A stretch of 64,000 nucleotides of DNA from Nocardioides sp. YR527 (GTDB taxonomy: Bacteria; Actinomycetota; Actinomycetes; Propionibacteriales; Nocardioidaceae): contig NZ_FNFN01000007.1 of the NCBI RefSeq assembly GCF_900101045.1, positions 186,001 to 250,000 on the forward strand, read 5' to 3'. Under the pieces are notes generated by a model. It had not been told where the DNA came from and made no database searches. It saw only the letters and a list, made by a program, of their open reading frames with translations. The position numbers and the translations under genes were made by a program. Positions 53,197-61,892 of the stretch are shown in pieces (position 1 is the first letter of the stretch; every line of letters begins with the position of its first letter).

Positions 53197-54533
53197 GTCA
53201 CCGCGGGCCCTCGGGTGAGCACGAACTGGCGCAGCGCGTCCGGGTCGTCCAGATCGACGTACTCGAACCCGTCCACCGCCGCCGGCGCCTCCCCGATCGC
53301 GCACATGGAGTCGTAGACCTGCACGTACGCCGCCGACTGCGGGCCCCAGTCGAGCACCTTCGCCGCGCGCTCCCGTGCCCGCAGGGCGAGCTCGACCCGC
53401 AGCTCGGGGTCATCCAGAAGCGACTCGACCGCGTCGGTGAACGCGGCCACGTCCCCGGACGGCACGAAGAGCGCCGCGTCCTCGGCGGAGACCCGGGTCT
53501 CGACCAGGTCGAAGGAGACCGACGGCAGGGCGTACGCCATGTACTCCATCGTCTTGTTCATCGTCGAGACGTCGTTGAGCGGCGTCTTCAGGTCCGGGCA
53601 CAGCCCGACGGCCGCGGCGCTGAGATGCTCGGCGATCAGCGCGGAGCCGGCCCGCCCGGTGAACGTGACCACGTCGTCGAGGCCGAGCTCGGTGCAGCGG
53701 CGCTTGAGGTCCTCGAGGCAGTCGCCGAAGCCCATCAGCACGGCGTCGACGTCGGTGCGGCCGCGCCGGTGGACGAGCTCCTCCATCACCTCCAGCACCG
53801 TGTCGACGCCGTCCTGCGGACCCATGATCCCGAGGTAGACCAGGGTGTGGCGCCTGCCCGTGCCATTGTCCAGGGCAACGGCGTCGTGGGGCCGCACCGG
53901 GCGCATCACCGAGGTGTCCGGTCCGCTGCGGACCACGGTCACGTCCGCGGGCGCCATCCCGCCGCGGGTGATCGCGACCTTCCGGTAGGACTCGTTGGTC
54001 GAGATGACCTTGTCGGCGGTGGCGTACGTCTGCTTCTCGAGCCAGCGCAGCGCGGCCAGCTGGGCGCGGCCGGACAGCGACGTCGGCGCACCGAAGCGGG
54101 AGAGGAAGAGCTCGGGGTTGAGGTCATGCTGGTCAAAGACGAACTCGACGCCACGGCGCTTCCAGATGCGGGCGAGCAGCCAATAGGTGTCGGGCGGGTT
54201 GCACGCCTGCATGATCGCGAACGGGCGGTCCCGCCAGACCTTGTTGGCCAGCAGCGCCGTGCGGATCCAGCAGTAGACGAACTCCAGCAGGTAGCCGAGC
54301 ACGCCGCGGGCCTGCGGCGCGGGCCGGTACTTGTAGATGCGTACGCCGCCGAGCTGCTGGCGCCCGGGATCGCCGGGGCCCTTCGGGCAGATCACGCTGA
54401 CCTCGTAACCCCGGGCGACCAGTGCCTGGCACTCCAGCCAGACCCGTCGGTCGAGCGGCACAGGAAGGTTCTGCACGATGATCAGCACGTGCGTCTTTGC
54501 GACGCCTTGTCTCTGCTGGGCTGCGTTGACCAT
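53193..54533 (-). CDS. Family 4 glycosyltransferase (WcaI/WbuB-like)
   Basis: 446 residues from ATG 54533; the longer frame upstream is less likely because it would run through dyad 7. GT-B features: HVLIIVQNLPVPLDRRVWLECQALVARGYEVSVICPKGPGD, DQHDLNPELFLSRFG, STNESYRKVAI, LVYLGIMGPQDGVDTVLEVMEEL, and the donor site PLNDVSTMNKTMEYMAYALPSVSFDLVETR. Resembles fucosamine/aminosugar transferases of capsule loci. The ribosome binding site is poor. Confidence 0.88.
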   Translation of the reverse strand: MVNAAQQRQGVAKTHVLIIVQNLPVPLDRRVWLECQALVARGYEVSVICPKGPGDPGRQQLGGVRIYKYRPAPQARGVLGYLLEFVYCWIRTALLANKVWRDRPFAIMQACNPPDTYWLLARIWKRRGVEFVFDQHDLNPELFLSRFGAPTSLSGRAQLAALRWLEKQTYATADKVISTNESYRKVAITRGGMAPADVTVVRSGPDTSVMRPVRPHDAVALDNGTGRRHTLVYLGIMGPQDGVDTVLEVMEELVHRRGRTDVDAVLMGFGDCLEDLKRRCTELGLDDVVTFTGRAGSALIAEHLSAAAVGLCPDLKTPLNDVSTMNKTMEYMAYALPSVSFDLVETRVSAEDAALFVPSGDVAAFTDAVESLLDDPELRVELALRARERAAKVLDWGPQSAAYVQVYDSMCAIGEAPAAVDGFEYVDLDDPDALRQFVLTRGPAVT

Positions 54534-54584
54534 ATGAGCAGCGTTGAGGAGCCCGGAGACCCCCTCGGCGGGGACGCCCGGCAT

Positions 54585-54602
54585 ATCCCCGAATCCGGGG
54601 AT
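54585..54602. promoter_or_regulatory. EPS dyad 7 (ATCCCC-N6-GGGGAT)
   Basis: The most symmetric copy, spacer GAATCC. It lies between the divergent GT4 (51 bases) and AMP-ligase (54 bases) starts. Confidence 0.65.
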
Positions 54603-54656
54603 CGTGAGCGGTGACGCGGGTGCCGCAGGGCCTCACGGCTCCTAGCGTCGCCTGGT

Positions 54657-56042
54657 GTGAACCCGCTGGCCGAGCGCATCCGTTCCGTACGCACCCGACC
54701 CCGGTCGCACGCCGTGATCGCGGACCGGCGCACGTCGGTCGGCGCGGACGGGCTGGTCGGCGCGGCCGAGGAGCTGCGGCTCGCCCTCGTCGCGGCCGCC
54801 GGTCGCCCGCAGCCGCTGGTCGCGGTGTCGCTGCCGCTGTCCACCGACGCGGTGGTGGCGCTCGTCGCCGCGATCCTCGGCGACCTCTCGGTCTGCTTCG
54901 TGGACCCGTCGGCGTCCGAGGAGCACCGCCGGTCCCTCCTCCAGGCGCTCCATCCCGACGTCGTGCTCGACCGCTCGGGGATCCGGGCAGTCGCGTCGTC
55001 ATCGTCCTCGTCCCGGGAGCCGCTGGAGGCCGGGTACGTCGCGATGTCCTCCGGCTCCACCGGCGGCGGCCCCAAGGGCGTGCTCTCCTCCTGGGCCGGG
55101 ATCGACGCCTTCGTCCCGCACGGGGCGGCCGCGCTCGATCTCGACGCCTCCTCGGCCTGGGCCGAGGTCTCGCACCTCTCCTACGACCTGGCGATGACCA
55201 ACCTGCTCGTGGCCCTGGCCGCCGGCTCCTCCCTCCACCTGTCCGGATCGCTGGGCGACCGGCTCCGGCCGCTCGGCTTCTGCGCCCGGGTCGAGGCGAC
55301 ACACCTGCGACTCGCCCCTCGGTTCATCGACCTCGCTGCCGCCGAGCGGGTCGACGGGGCCCCGCGGAGCCTGCGGGTGTGGGGCTCCGGCGGTGACCGG
55401 CTCTCCGCCGCCGACGCGCAGCGCGTCTTCGACCTGGGCGTCCCGACCGTCGTCAACACCTACGGCACCAGCGAGACGATCGGGTTCGCCAGCGCCGCCC
55501 GGTTCGAGGCCGGTGACGACCTGCCGGCGGTCCACGGCGCGGTCGGGATCGGGCGCGGGGCGGTCGGGGCGTGGCGTACGTCCATGGGGTCGGCGGGCGA
55601 GATGCTGGCCATCGAGTCGCCCCACCTACCCGGCGGCTATCTCTTCGGCTCCCCGAGCGGTGAGTTCCCGCGCTGGGACGGGCCGGAGCGGGTGCTGACC
55701 GGCGACGTCGGGGCCCGGCGCGGCGAGGAGCTCTTCTGCCTGGGCCGCGCGGGCCGCCGGGTGAAGCGCAGCGCGAGCTTCGTCGACCTGGACGCGCTCG
55801 ACGCCGAGGTGAAGCAGGCCTTCGGCCTGGCCACCTTCACGGCCGCCACCCCCGAGGGCGCCCTGGTCAGCCTCGTCGAGGGTCCCGAGGCCCACCTGGA
55901 CGACCTCCGCCGCCGGCTGCCGACGGTGCTGCGGCCCGACTCGGTCCCCGACGTACTCGTCCCCGTCGCCCAGCTCCCCCGCACCGGCAACGGCAAGATC
56001 GACCACGCCGCCGCTCAGGCGCTGGTCTCGACCGCTGGCTGA
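54657..56042 (+). CDS. AMP-forming acyl/aminoacyl ligase, ANL superfamily (first)
   Basis: 461 residues, shorter than the usual 500-550. P-loop MSSGSTGGGPKGV (130-142), A5-like NTYGTSETIG, GDVG and the C-terminal lysine in LPRTGNGKIDH. It should adenylate a carboxylic acid and load it on a phosphopantetheine, most simply the acyl carrier protein 180 bases downstream on the other strand. The N-terminal subdomain is reduced. Substrate unknown. GTG start behind dyad 7. Confidence 0.82.
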   Translation: MNPLAERIRSVRTRPRSHAVIADRRTSVGADGLVGAAEELRLALVAAAGRPQPLVAVSLPLSTDAVVALVAAILGDLSVCFVDPSASEEHRRSLLQALHPDVVLDRSGIRAVASSSSSSREPLEAGYVAMSSGSTGGGPKGVLSSWAGIDAFVPHGAAALDLDASSAWAEVSHLSYDLAMTNLLVALAAGSSLHLSGSLGDRLRPLGFCARVEATHLRLAPRFIDLAAAERVDGAPRSLRVWGSGGDRLSAADAQRVFDLGVPTVVNTYGTSETIGFASAARFEAGDDLPAVHGAVGIGRGAVGAWRTSMGSAGEMLAIESPHLPGGYLFGSPSGEFPRWDGPERVLTGDVGARRGEELFCLGRAGRRVKRSASFVDLDALDAEVKQAFGLATFTAATPEGALVSLVEGPEAHLDDLRRRLPTVLRPDSVPDVLVPVAQLPRTGNGKIDHAAAQALVSTAG

Positions 56043-56069
56043 CCCTGTGGGTCGCCGTCGCTGACCGCC

Positions 56070-56209
56070 CCGCTGGTCGAGCCGCCGGAGCCGCTAGGCG
56101 GAGGCGTGTCGAGACCAACACGGTCCTGGCGAGCGCGGAGGGGACCGTGTTGGTCTCGACACGCTCGCTGGCGCGAGGGTCTGAACGAAGTGGCCCTCGA
56201 CCAACGGGG
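56070..56209. repeat. Palindromic repeat family A, copy 4
   Basis: Full left arm identical in its first 50 bases to copy 1. The right arm is diverged near its end (GCGAGGGTCTGAACGAAGTGG insert before CCTCGACCAACG). It lies between the convergent AMP-ligase and acyl carrier genes. Confidence 0.85.
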
Positions 56210-56217
56210 ATCAGCGG

Positions 56218-56484
56218 TCACCCGACCTGCGCGCGCACGTGGTCGGCCAGGGACCCGACGGACTCGAAGACCTCGGCGTTGATGTCGTCCTCGTCCATCT
56301 CGAAGCCGAAGCGGTCCTCCAGGACCGTGATCAGCTCGACCAGGGCGAGCGAGTCGAGCTCGGGCAGGGAGCCGAAGAGCAGGGTGTCCGCGGCCAGGGT
56401 GCCGGCGCTGTGGTCGGGGCCGATCACCTCGGTGATCGCCTCGGCGACGCTGACGAGGGTCGCGTCGGTCGTGTCGATGGTCAT
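56218..56484 (-). CDS. Acyl carrier protein
   Basis: 88 residues, four-helix carrier protein with the phosphopantetheine site in SLPELDSLALVELI (Ser of DSL). AGGAG precedes the ATG closely. It sits at the end of a run with the PLP decarboxylase, GNAT and GT2 genes and beside two AMP-ligases, so it probably carries an acyl or aminoacyl group for EPS decoration rather than serving fatty-acid synthesis. Confidence 0.87.
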   Translation of the reverse strand: MTIDTTDATLVSVAEAITEVIGPDHSAGTLAADTLLFGSLPELDSLALVELITVLEDRFGFEMDEDDINAEVFESVGSLADHVRAQVG

Positions 56485-56511
56485 GGGACTCCTTGGGTTA
56501 CAGATCGGGTT

Positions 56512-57711
56512 TCAGACGAGAACTTCGAGCGGGACTGGGTGGCTCAGGAAGGCGGTCGGGCTGGCGGTGAGGCCGTACGCCCCGGCCTGGTGCACGACGA
56601 CCAGGTCGCCCACCTCGGCACGCGGCAGGCTCACCTTGTCGCCGAGCAGGTCCAGGGGCGTGCACAGGCAGCCGACGACCTGCACGGTCTCGACCGCAGC
56701 CTCGCCATCACCGGCCACGGCGACCGAGATCGGGTAGTTGCGACGGATGACCTGGCCGAAGTTGCCCGAGGCGGCGAGCTGGTGGTGCATGCCGCCGTCG
56801 ACGACCAGGAAGGTCTTGCCGCGCGAGATCTTGCGGTCGACGACCCTGGTCACATAGACCCCGGCCTCGCCGACGAGATAGCGGCCGAGCTCGATGACGA
56901 CCTGCGCGGACGGCAGCGCAGGACGTACGCGGGTGGCGAGCAGCTCCTCGAGCCGCGCGCCGACCAGCGGGAGGTCGAGCGGCTGATCCTGGGTGTAGTA
57001 GGGGATGCCGAAGCCACCGCCGATGTTGAGGTACGTCATCGGCTCCGCGAGGTCGCCGGACAGCCGCAGGACGAGGTCGACGGTGCGCTCCTGAGCCTCC
57101 GCCAGGATCGAGGCGTGCAGGTTCTGAGAGCCTGAGAAGACGTGGAAACCGGCCACCTCGACGTCGCGGTCGTGCAGCGTCTTGAGCAGCATCGGCACCG
57201 TCTCGGCGTCGACCCCGAACTGCTGGGCGCCGCCGCCCATCCGCATCCCCGAGCCCTTGACCTCGAAGTCCGGGTTGACCCGGACCGCGACCCGCGGCCG
57301 GATCCCGAGCCGTTCGGCGGCCTCGACCAGGCGGTCGGCCTCCAGCGGCGACTCGATCTCGACGAGCACCCCGGCCGCGACGGCCTGGGACAGCTCTCCG
57401 AGCGACTTCCCCGGACCCGCGAAGCTCACCTCTCCCGGAGAGATCCCGGTGTCGAGCGCCACCCGCATCTCGGCCCCCGAAGCGACGTCGAGCGCGTCGA
57501 CGGCCCGAGCCAGGTGCTGGACCACCGCGGGCATCGGGTTGGCCTTGACCGCATAGCTCAGGTGCACGTCACCGGGAAGCGCTGCCCGCAGCGAGGCCAC
57601 CCGGGCGTCGATCGCGGCCCGGTCGTAGGCGAAGAACGGGGTCGAGCCGACCCGCTCGGCCAGCCGTCCCACCGGCACGCCCCCGACAGCCGGTCCACCA
57701 ACGTCGGTCAT
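56512..57711 (-). CDS. PLP-dependent decarboxylase, fold type III (DapDC/ODC-like, EPS-associated)
   Basis: 399 residues from ATG 57711, with GGAG five bases upstream and a one-base overlap with the GNAT stop. PLP lysine in LSYAVKANPMPAV (Lys56), RVNPDFEVKGSGMRMGGGAQQFG, FHVFSGSQN, YLNIGGGFGIPY, ELGRYLVGEAGVYVTRV, and the C-terminal VGCLCTPLDLLGDKV with the active-site Cys. It resembles the decarboxylases of exosortase-associated EPS loci. Probably makes an amine from an amino acid, possibly carrier-bound; substrate unknown. Confidence 0.88.
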   Translation of the reverse strand: MTDVGGPAVGGVPVGRLAERVGSTPFFAYDRAAIDARVASLRAALPGDVHLSYAVKANPMPAVVQHLARAVDALDVASGAEMRVALDTGISPGEVSFAGPGKSLGELSQAVAAGVLVEIESPLEADRLVEAAERLGIRPRVAVRVNPDFEVKGSGMRMGGGAQQFGVDAETVPMLLKTLHDRDVEVAGFHVFSGSQNLHASILAEAQERTVDLVLRLSGDLAEPMTYLNIGGGFGIPYYTQDQPLDLPLVGARLEELLATRVRPALPSAQVVIELGRYLVGEAGVYVTRVVDRKISRGKTFLVVDGGMHHQLAASGNFGQVIRRNYPISVAVAGDGEAAVETVQVVGCLCTPLDLLGDKVSLPRAEVGDLVVVHQAGAYGLTASPTAFLSHPVPLEVLV

Positions 57712-58565
57712 CACCACTCCAGACATGTCAGCTCGCTGTACAGGTAGTCGACCCGCGCGGGGTCGAGGGCCTCGCTGCGCAGCATCTTCGGCCGCGACCG
57801 CGAGAGCCGGTAGGAACCGCCCGGCGCCCCTCCCGCGACCCGGTGCTCGACCAGGGTCGCCGCGGCGCCGTGCTGGGTCAGCAGGTGCGAGGCCAGCCGC
57901 GGCGCGTGCCGCCGGAGCAGCTCCGGGTTGCTCGCGTAGAGGACCGAGGCGAAGGCGCGTACGCCCTTGCGGGTGTCCTTGCGGGCCACGACGTAGCAGT
58001 GCTCGGAGCCCGCGCTCAGCACCACGTGCCGGGCCGCCGCCGCGGCACGGTGGTCGGCATAGAGGTCCCGCTCCTCGCCCTGCAGCACCGAGTCCAGTAC
58101 GTCGGGACGACTGCTCACCCGCACCCCGCGTCGCCCCGGCAGCGCCACCGCGGGCACCAGCGAGGTGGTCGTGTCCAGGTCGGTGAACTTGAGCTTCCGG
58201 TTGAGCGCGATCACGTTGCCGGAGGGCGAGAAGTCGGTGAACTCGTAGCCGGGCTGCTTGAGCAGCGTGGTCAGCAGCCGCAGCCCCTGATGACGGTGGC
58301 TGTCGAGCACGCACCAGGCGCCCAGGTTGCAGACCTGGAGCGTCTCCGCGCCGACCCTCCGGTCGGAGTAGTAGGCGAGGTAGGCCCCGACCACCCGCTC
58401 CCCCTCGGCGAGGAAGAACCCGTGGTTGGGCTGGGGTACGTCCCAGGGCACCCGCAGGGCGTGGGTCCACTCCAGCTCCTGCACCCGCGGGTTCAGCTGC
58501 TCGTGCAGGAACGTCGAGACTGCCGGGAGGTCGTCGGCTGTGATCGGGGCGAGCAGGGCCTTCAT
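57711..58565 (-). CDS. GNAT-fold acyltransferase-like protein
   Basis: 284 residues. An N-terminal GNAT-like domain (LLAPITADDLPAVSTFLHEQL ... GFFLAEGERVVGAYLAYYSDR ... CNLGAWCVLDSHRHQGLRLLTTLLKQPGYEFTDFSPSGNVIALNRKLKF) is followed by a second helical/beta half. Acetyl or carrier-bound acyl transfer to an amino sugar or amine is plausible. ATGA overlap with the upstream GT2 and overlap with the decarboxylase show a tight operon. Confidence 0.7.
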   Translation of the reverse strand: MKALLAPITADDLPAVSTFLHEQLNPRVQELEWTHALRVPWDVPQPNHGFFLAEGERVVGAYLAYYSDRRVGAETLQVCNLGAWCVLDSHRHQGLRLLTTLLKQPGYEFTDFSPSGNVIALNRKLKFTDLDTTTSLVPAVALPGRRGVRVSSRPDVLDSVLQGEERDLYADHRAAAAARHVVLSAGSEHCYVVARKDTRKGVRAFASVLYASNPELLRRHAPRLASHLLTQHGAAATLVEHRVAGGAPGGSYRLSRSRPKMLRSEALDPARVDYLYSELTCLEW

Positions 58566-59524
58566 GCGCTCGCCACCCACTCGGGCCCACGCGGGGCGCT
58601 CATCCGGCGGGGGCTGACCAGGGTGCGGACGGCACGTCGCGACGTCTGCTTGCCCAGCAGCGCCCGGCTGCACTCGCGGGCCAGCACCATCAGCCAGTAC
58701 GCGGCCCCCTGCACCCGCCCGCGGCGGACCGTGAAGAGCCGCACCCGGTTGGCGACCAGGAGTGCCCACAGCCCCGGTGAGGTGGTGGACTCGCCGCCGA
58801 GGTGGACGGCGCGCGCGGCGGGCACGAACCGCACCCGGAAGCCCCGGTCGCGAGCGCGCAGGTGGAACTCGGTCTCCTCGGAGTAGAGGAAGTAGGACTC
58901 GTCCCAGGGGCCGCAGGCCCGCCAGCACTCGGCGCTGATCAGCTGCGTCGACCCCTCGGCCCAGTCGGTGTCCTGGCCGCGGTCGTACTCGGCCGGGTCG
59001 ACCACGACCTCCCCCGCCCACCGGACGCGGCCGGCGCGGTTGGCGCCGACCACGGCGTCGGCGAAGGCCCGCACCAGGCTCGGGGCGCCACGCATCGACT
59101 CGATCAGCCGGCCCTCGGCGTCGACCAGCCGGGGCACGGCCACGCCGACCCCGGGCACGAGCTCACGCGCGAGCGCCGCGACACAGTCCGGCTCGAGGCG
59201 TACGTCCGGGTTCAGGACCAGCACCGCGTCGACGTCCGGATCCGCTGCGAAGGCTGCCGCGACACCCGCGTTGATCCCGGCGGCGTAGCCGCCGTTGCGA
59301 CCGGTCTCGACGACGGTCGCGTCCGGCGCCATGCGGTGCGCGGTCGCCACGGTGTCGTCGGCAGAGGCGTTGTCGACGACCACCAACCGCCACCCGAGGC
59401 CGGCCAGCCCACCCGGCAGAGAGCCGACGAGATCGGCCAGCAGGTGAGCACTGTTATAGGTCACCACCACGACTGCGATGGTTCGGATCGGGAGCGACAC
59501 ATCACGAGTCTCAACGGGGTCCAC
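58562..59524 (-). CDS. Family 2 glycosyltransferase (rhamnosyltransferase-like)
   Basis: 320 residues. IAVVVVTYNSAHLLADLVGSL, LVVVDNASADDTV, GRNGGYAAGINAGVAAAF, VLVLNPDVRLEPDCV, and WAEGSTQLISAECWRACGPWDESYFLYSEETEFHLRARDRGF. Start GTG 59524, or GTG 59500. First gene of the operon GT2 - GNAT - PLP decarboxylase - acyl carrier protein; dyad 8 is 28 bases upstream. Confidence 0.9.
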   Translation of the reverse strand: MDPVETRDVSLPIRTIAVVVVTYNSAHLLADLVGSLPGGLAGLGWRLVVVDNASADDTVATAHRMAPDATVVETGRNGGYAAGINAGVAAAFAADPDVDAVLVLNPDVRLEPDCVAALARELVPGVGVAVPRLVDAEGRLIESMRGAPSLVRAFADAVVGANRAGRVRWAGEVVVDPAEYDRGQDTDWAEGSTQLISAECWRACGPWDESYFLYSEETEFHLRARDRGFRVRFVPAARAVHLGGESTTSPGLWALLVANRVRLFTVRRGRVQGAAYWLMVLARECSRALLGKQTSRRAVRTLVSPRRMSAPRGPEWVASA

Positions 59525-59552
59525 CCCCGCCGGAACCGCCTCCCGACCGCAG

Positions 59553-59570
59553 ATCCCCCGTATGAGGTAG
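59553..59570. promoter_or_regulatory. EPS dyad 8 (ATCCCC-N6-AGGTAG)
   Basis: Spacer CGTATG. It lies between the divergent GT2 (28 bases) and deacetylase (43 bases) starts. Confidence 0.6.
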
Positions 59571-59613
59571 GCCTTCGCAAAGGCGGGCCCGGCGCGGTCT
59601 CCGGATCCCTAGC

Positions 59614-60288
59614 GTGGAGAACATGCCCGCCCACGTGACCAACATCTGCTTCCACGGCATCGGCGAGCCCGAGCGCGAGCTGGAGCCGGGTGAGGACCGC
59701 TACTGGATCAGCCAGGACGCCTACGAGGACATCCTCGATGCCGTCGCCGGCCGCCCCGAGGTGCGAATCAGCTTCGACGACGGCAACCACTCCGACGTCG
59801 CGATCGGGTTGCCGGGCCTGCTGGCCCGCGGCCTGAGCGCGACCTTCTTCGTGCTGGCGGGCCGCTTGGGGAAGCCGGGAAGCGTCGACCGCCTCGACAT
59901 CCGGCTCCTCCGGGTGGCGGGCATGCGGATCGGCACCCACGGCATGGACCATGTCAGCTGGCGCGGCCTCGATCCCGCGGGCGTACGCCGCGAGCTGATC
60001 CAGGCCCGCGAGCAGATCACCATGGCGGCCGGCGAGACGGTGGACGAGGCGGCGCTCCCGCTCGGCCGCTACGACCGCACCACGCTGCGCCACCTGCGCC
60101 GTCTGGGCTACGAGCACGTCTACTCCAGCGACCGCGCTCACGCGGTGGCCGGCGCCTGGCTGCAGCCGAGGTTCAGCGTCACCGCGAACGACGACGGGGC
60201 CAGCGTACGCAGCCAGATCCTGAACGGACAGGGCATCGCCAAGAGGGTGGAACGCCAGGCGGCAGGCCTGGTCAAGCGGCTGCGCTGA
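59614..60288 (+). CDS. Polysaccharide deacetylase (NodB/CE4)
   Basis: 224 residues. CE4 motifs: ISFDDGNHSDVA (catalytic Asp and metal Asp) and GTHGMDHVSW (metal His pair). ALPLGRYDRTTLRHLRRLGYEHVYSSD follows. No signal peptide is visible, so it may act on cytoplasmic or lipid-linked N-acetylated sugars, freeing amines for later acylation. Start GTG 59614 or ATG 59623. Converges with the second AMP-ligase. Confidence 0.88.
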   Translation: MENMPAHVTNICFHGIGEPERELEPGEDRYWISQDAYEDILDAVAGRPEVRISFDDGNHSDVAIGLPGLLARGLSATFFVLAGRLGKPGSVDRLDIRLLRVAGMRIGTHGMDHVSWRGLDPAGVRRELIQAREQITMAAGETVDEAALPLGRYDRTTLRHLRRLGYEHVYSSDRAHAVAGAWLQPRFSVTANDDGASVRSQILNGQGIAKRVERQAAGLVKRLR

Positions 60289-60308
60289 CCTTCAGGACGG
60301 GCTGAGCT

Positions 60309-61892
60309 TCACGACGTCAGCACGCTCAGGATCAGGACCCGGTCGAACTTGCCGTTCGGGGAGCGCGGAAGCTCCGGGCGTACGTCGATGGTCGAGGGAA
60401 CCATGTAGGGCGGCATCGCACGGCGCAGCGCGGTCAGCAGCCGGTCGGCCTCGATCTCCGTCCGACCGGCGGGAGGCGTCACCAGCAGCACGATCCGCTG
60501 CCCGAGCCGGTCGTCGGGCAGGCCGAGCGCCACCGCATCGCGGACCAGGCCGGTGTCGTAGGCGACCTCCTCGATCTCGGTCGGGCTGACCCGGTAACCG
60601 GAGGTCTTGATCATGTCGTCCAGGCGCCCGACGAAGTAGAGGAAACCCTCCTCGTCCGCCACCACCCGGTCCCCGGACCACACGCACAGCTCGGGCGTAC
60701 GCCACGAGGCCTGCTCCCGCGGCAGCGGCCGGAACCGTTCGGCGGTCCGCGCGGAGTCGCCCCAGTAGCCTTGGGCCACCAGTGCGCCGCGATGGACCAG
60801 CTCCCCCTCCTCGCCGGGCTCGCACGGCGTCCCGTCCTGGCGTACGACGAGAACCTCCGCGTTGGGGATGGCCTTGCCGATGGAGTCCGGCCGGCGGTCG
60901 ACCTCGGCCGGGTCGAGATAGGTGGAGCGGAACGACTCGGTCAGTCCGTACATCAGGAAGGGCTGCGCCGCCGGGAAGTGCTCGCGGAGCCGTTGCAGCG
61001 TGGCCCGCGGCATCCGGCCCCCGGTGTTCGCGAAGTAGCGCAGGCGCTCCCGCGCCTCCGGTGGCCACTCGACGCCGGCCAGCTGCAGCCACAGCGGCGG
61101 TACGCAGGTCAGCCCCGTCACGCCGTACTCGGCGCACAGCGCAGGAACCTCGCCGGGCAGCAGATAGTTCATCAGCACCACGTGTGCTCCGACCGCGAAG
61201 GCGGTGGTGATCTGGCTGAGGCCGGCATCGAAGCTGAGCGGGAGCACGGAGAGGATGACGTCCTCGGGCCCGTTGCCGAGATAACTGCTGACGCTCTCGG
61301 CGCCGGCCACGAGGTTGCGGTGGCTCAGCACCACGCCCTTCGGCTTCCCGGTGCTGCCCGAGGTGTAGAGGATGGCGGCAAGGTCCTGGTCGATCGTCGC
61401 GTCGGCAGGCGCGGAGGCGCCGGCCGGGAACACCTCGTCCCAGGCGTGCACCGCGACGTCGAGCGCGATCTCGTCAGGGACCACGGTGCCGGCCCCGGTG
61501 CCGACCAGAACGATGTGCTCGAGCGCCTCGCACCGCTTCAGCTCCTCGCGGAGCAGAACCAGCCGCTCTTTCGAGGTGATGAGCACCTTGACCGAGCAGT
61601 CCTCGAGGATGTGAGCGACCTGGCCGGCCTTGAGCAGCGGGTTGACCGGCACGAAGACGCCGCCCGCGGCCGTGGCCGCGAAGATCGAGGCGACCGTCGC
61701 GGGCCGCTTCTCCAGGAAGATCGCGCAGCGGTCGCCCCGGGCCAGGCCGAGATCGCCGAGTCCGGCGGCGATCGCGCACGCCGAGGCCCAGACCTCGGCG
61801 TAGCTCTGCGTGCTGCCCTTGTAGGAGAGCGCAGGGGCGTCAGGGCGCGCCTCGGCGTGCTCACGCAACAGGGAGTGGAGCACCGTCCTCAT
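60309..61892 (-). CDS. AMP-forming acyl-CoA/acyl-carrier ligase, EPS-associated (second)
   Basis: 527 residues. ANL signatures: LYTSGSTGKPKGVVLSH (about 175-190), MYGLTESFRSTYLDP, GDRVVADEEGFLYFVGRLDDMIKTSGYRVSPTEIEE and the terminal PRSPNGKFDR lysine. The overall sequence recalls the ligases described as exosortase A system-associated. It could activate a fatty, hydroxy or amino acid for transfer to the carrier protein. ATGA overlap with the methyltransferase gene that follows it in the direction of the ligase's upstream side shows co-transcription. Confidence 0.86.
   Translation of the reverse strand: MRTVLHSLLREHAEARPDAPALSYKGSTQSYAEVWASACAIAAGLGDLGLARGDRCAIFLEKRPATVASIFAATAAGGVFVPVNPLLKAGQVAHILEDCSVKVLITSKERLVLLREELKRCEALEHIVLVGTGAGTVVPDEIALDVAVHAWDEVFPAGASAPADATIDQDLAAILYTSGSTGKPKGVVLSHRNLVAGAESVSSYLGNGPEDVILSVLPLSFDAGLSQITTAFAVGAHVVLMNYLLPGEVPALCAEYGVTGLTCVPPLWLQLAGVEWPPEARERLRYFANTGGRMPRATLQRLREHFPAAQPFLMYGLTESFRSTYLDPAEVDRRPDSIGKAIPNAEVLVVRQDGTPCEPGEEGELVHRGALVAQGYWGDSARTAERFRPLPREQASWRTPELCVWSGDRVVADEEGFLYFVGRLDDMIKTSGYRVSPTEIEEVAYDTGLVRDAVALGLPDDRLGQRIVLLVTPPAGRTEIEADRLLTALRRAMPPYMVPSTIDVRPELPRSPNGKFDRVLILSVLTS

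Noticed and set aside
56503-56513. ATCGGGTTT between the acyl carrier and decarboxylase genes, like half an EPS dyad
   Set aside because: No CCC half at the right distance, and the position is inside an operon.
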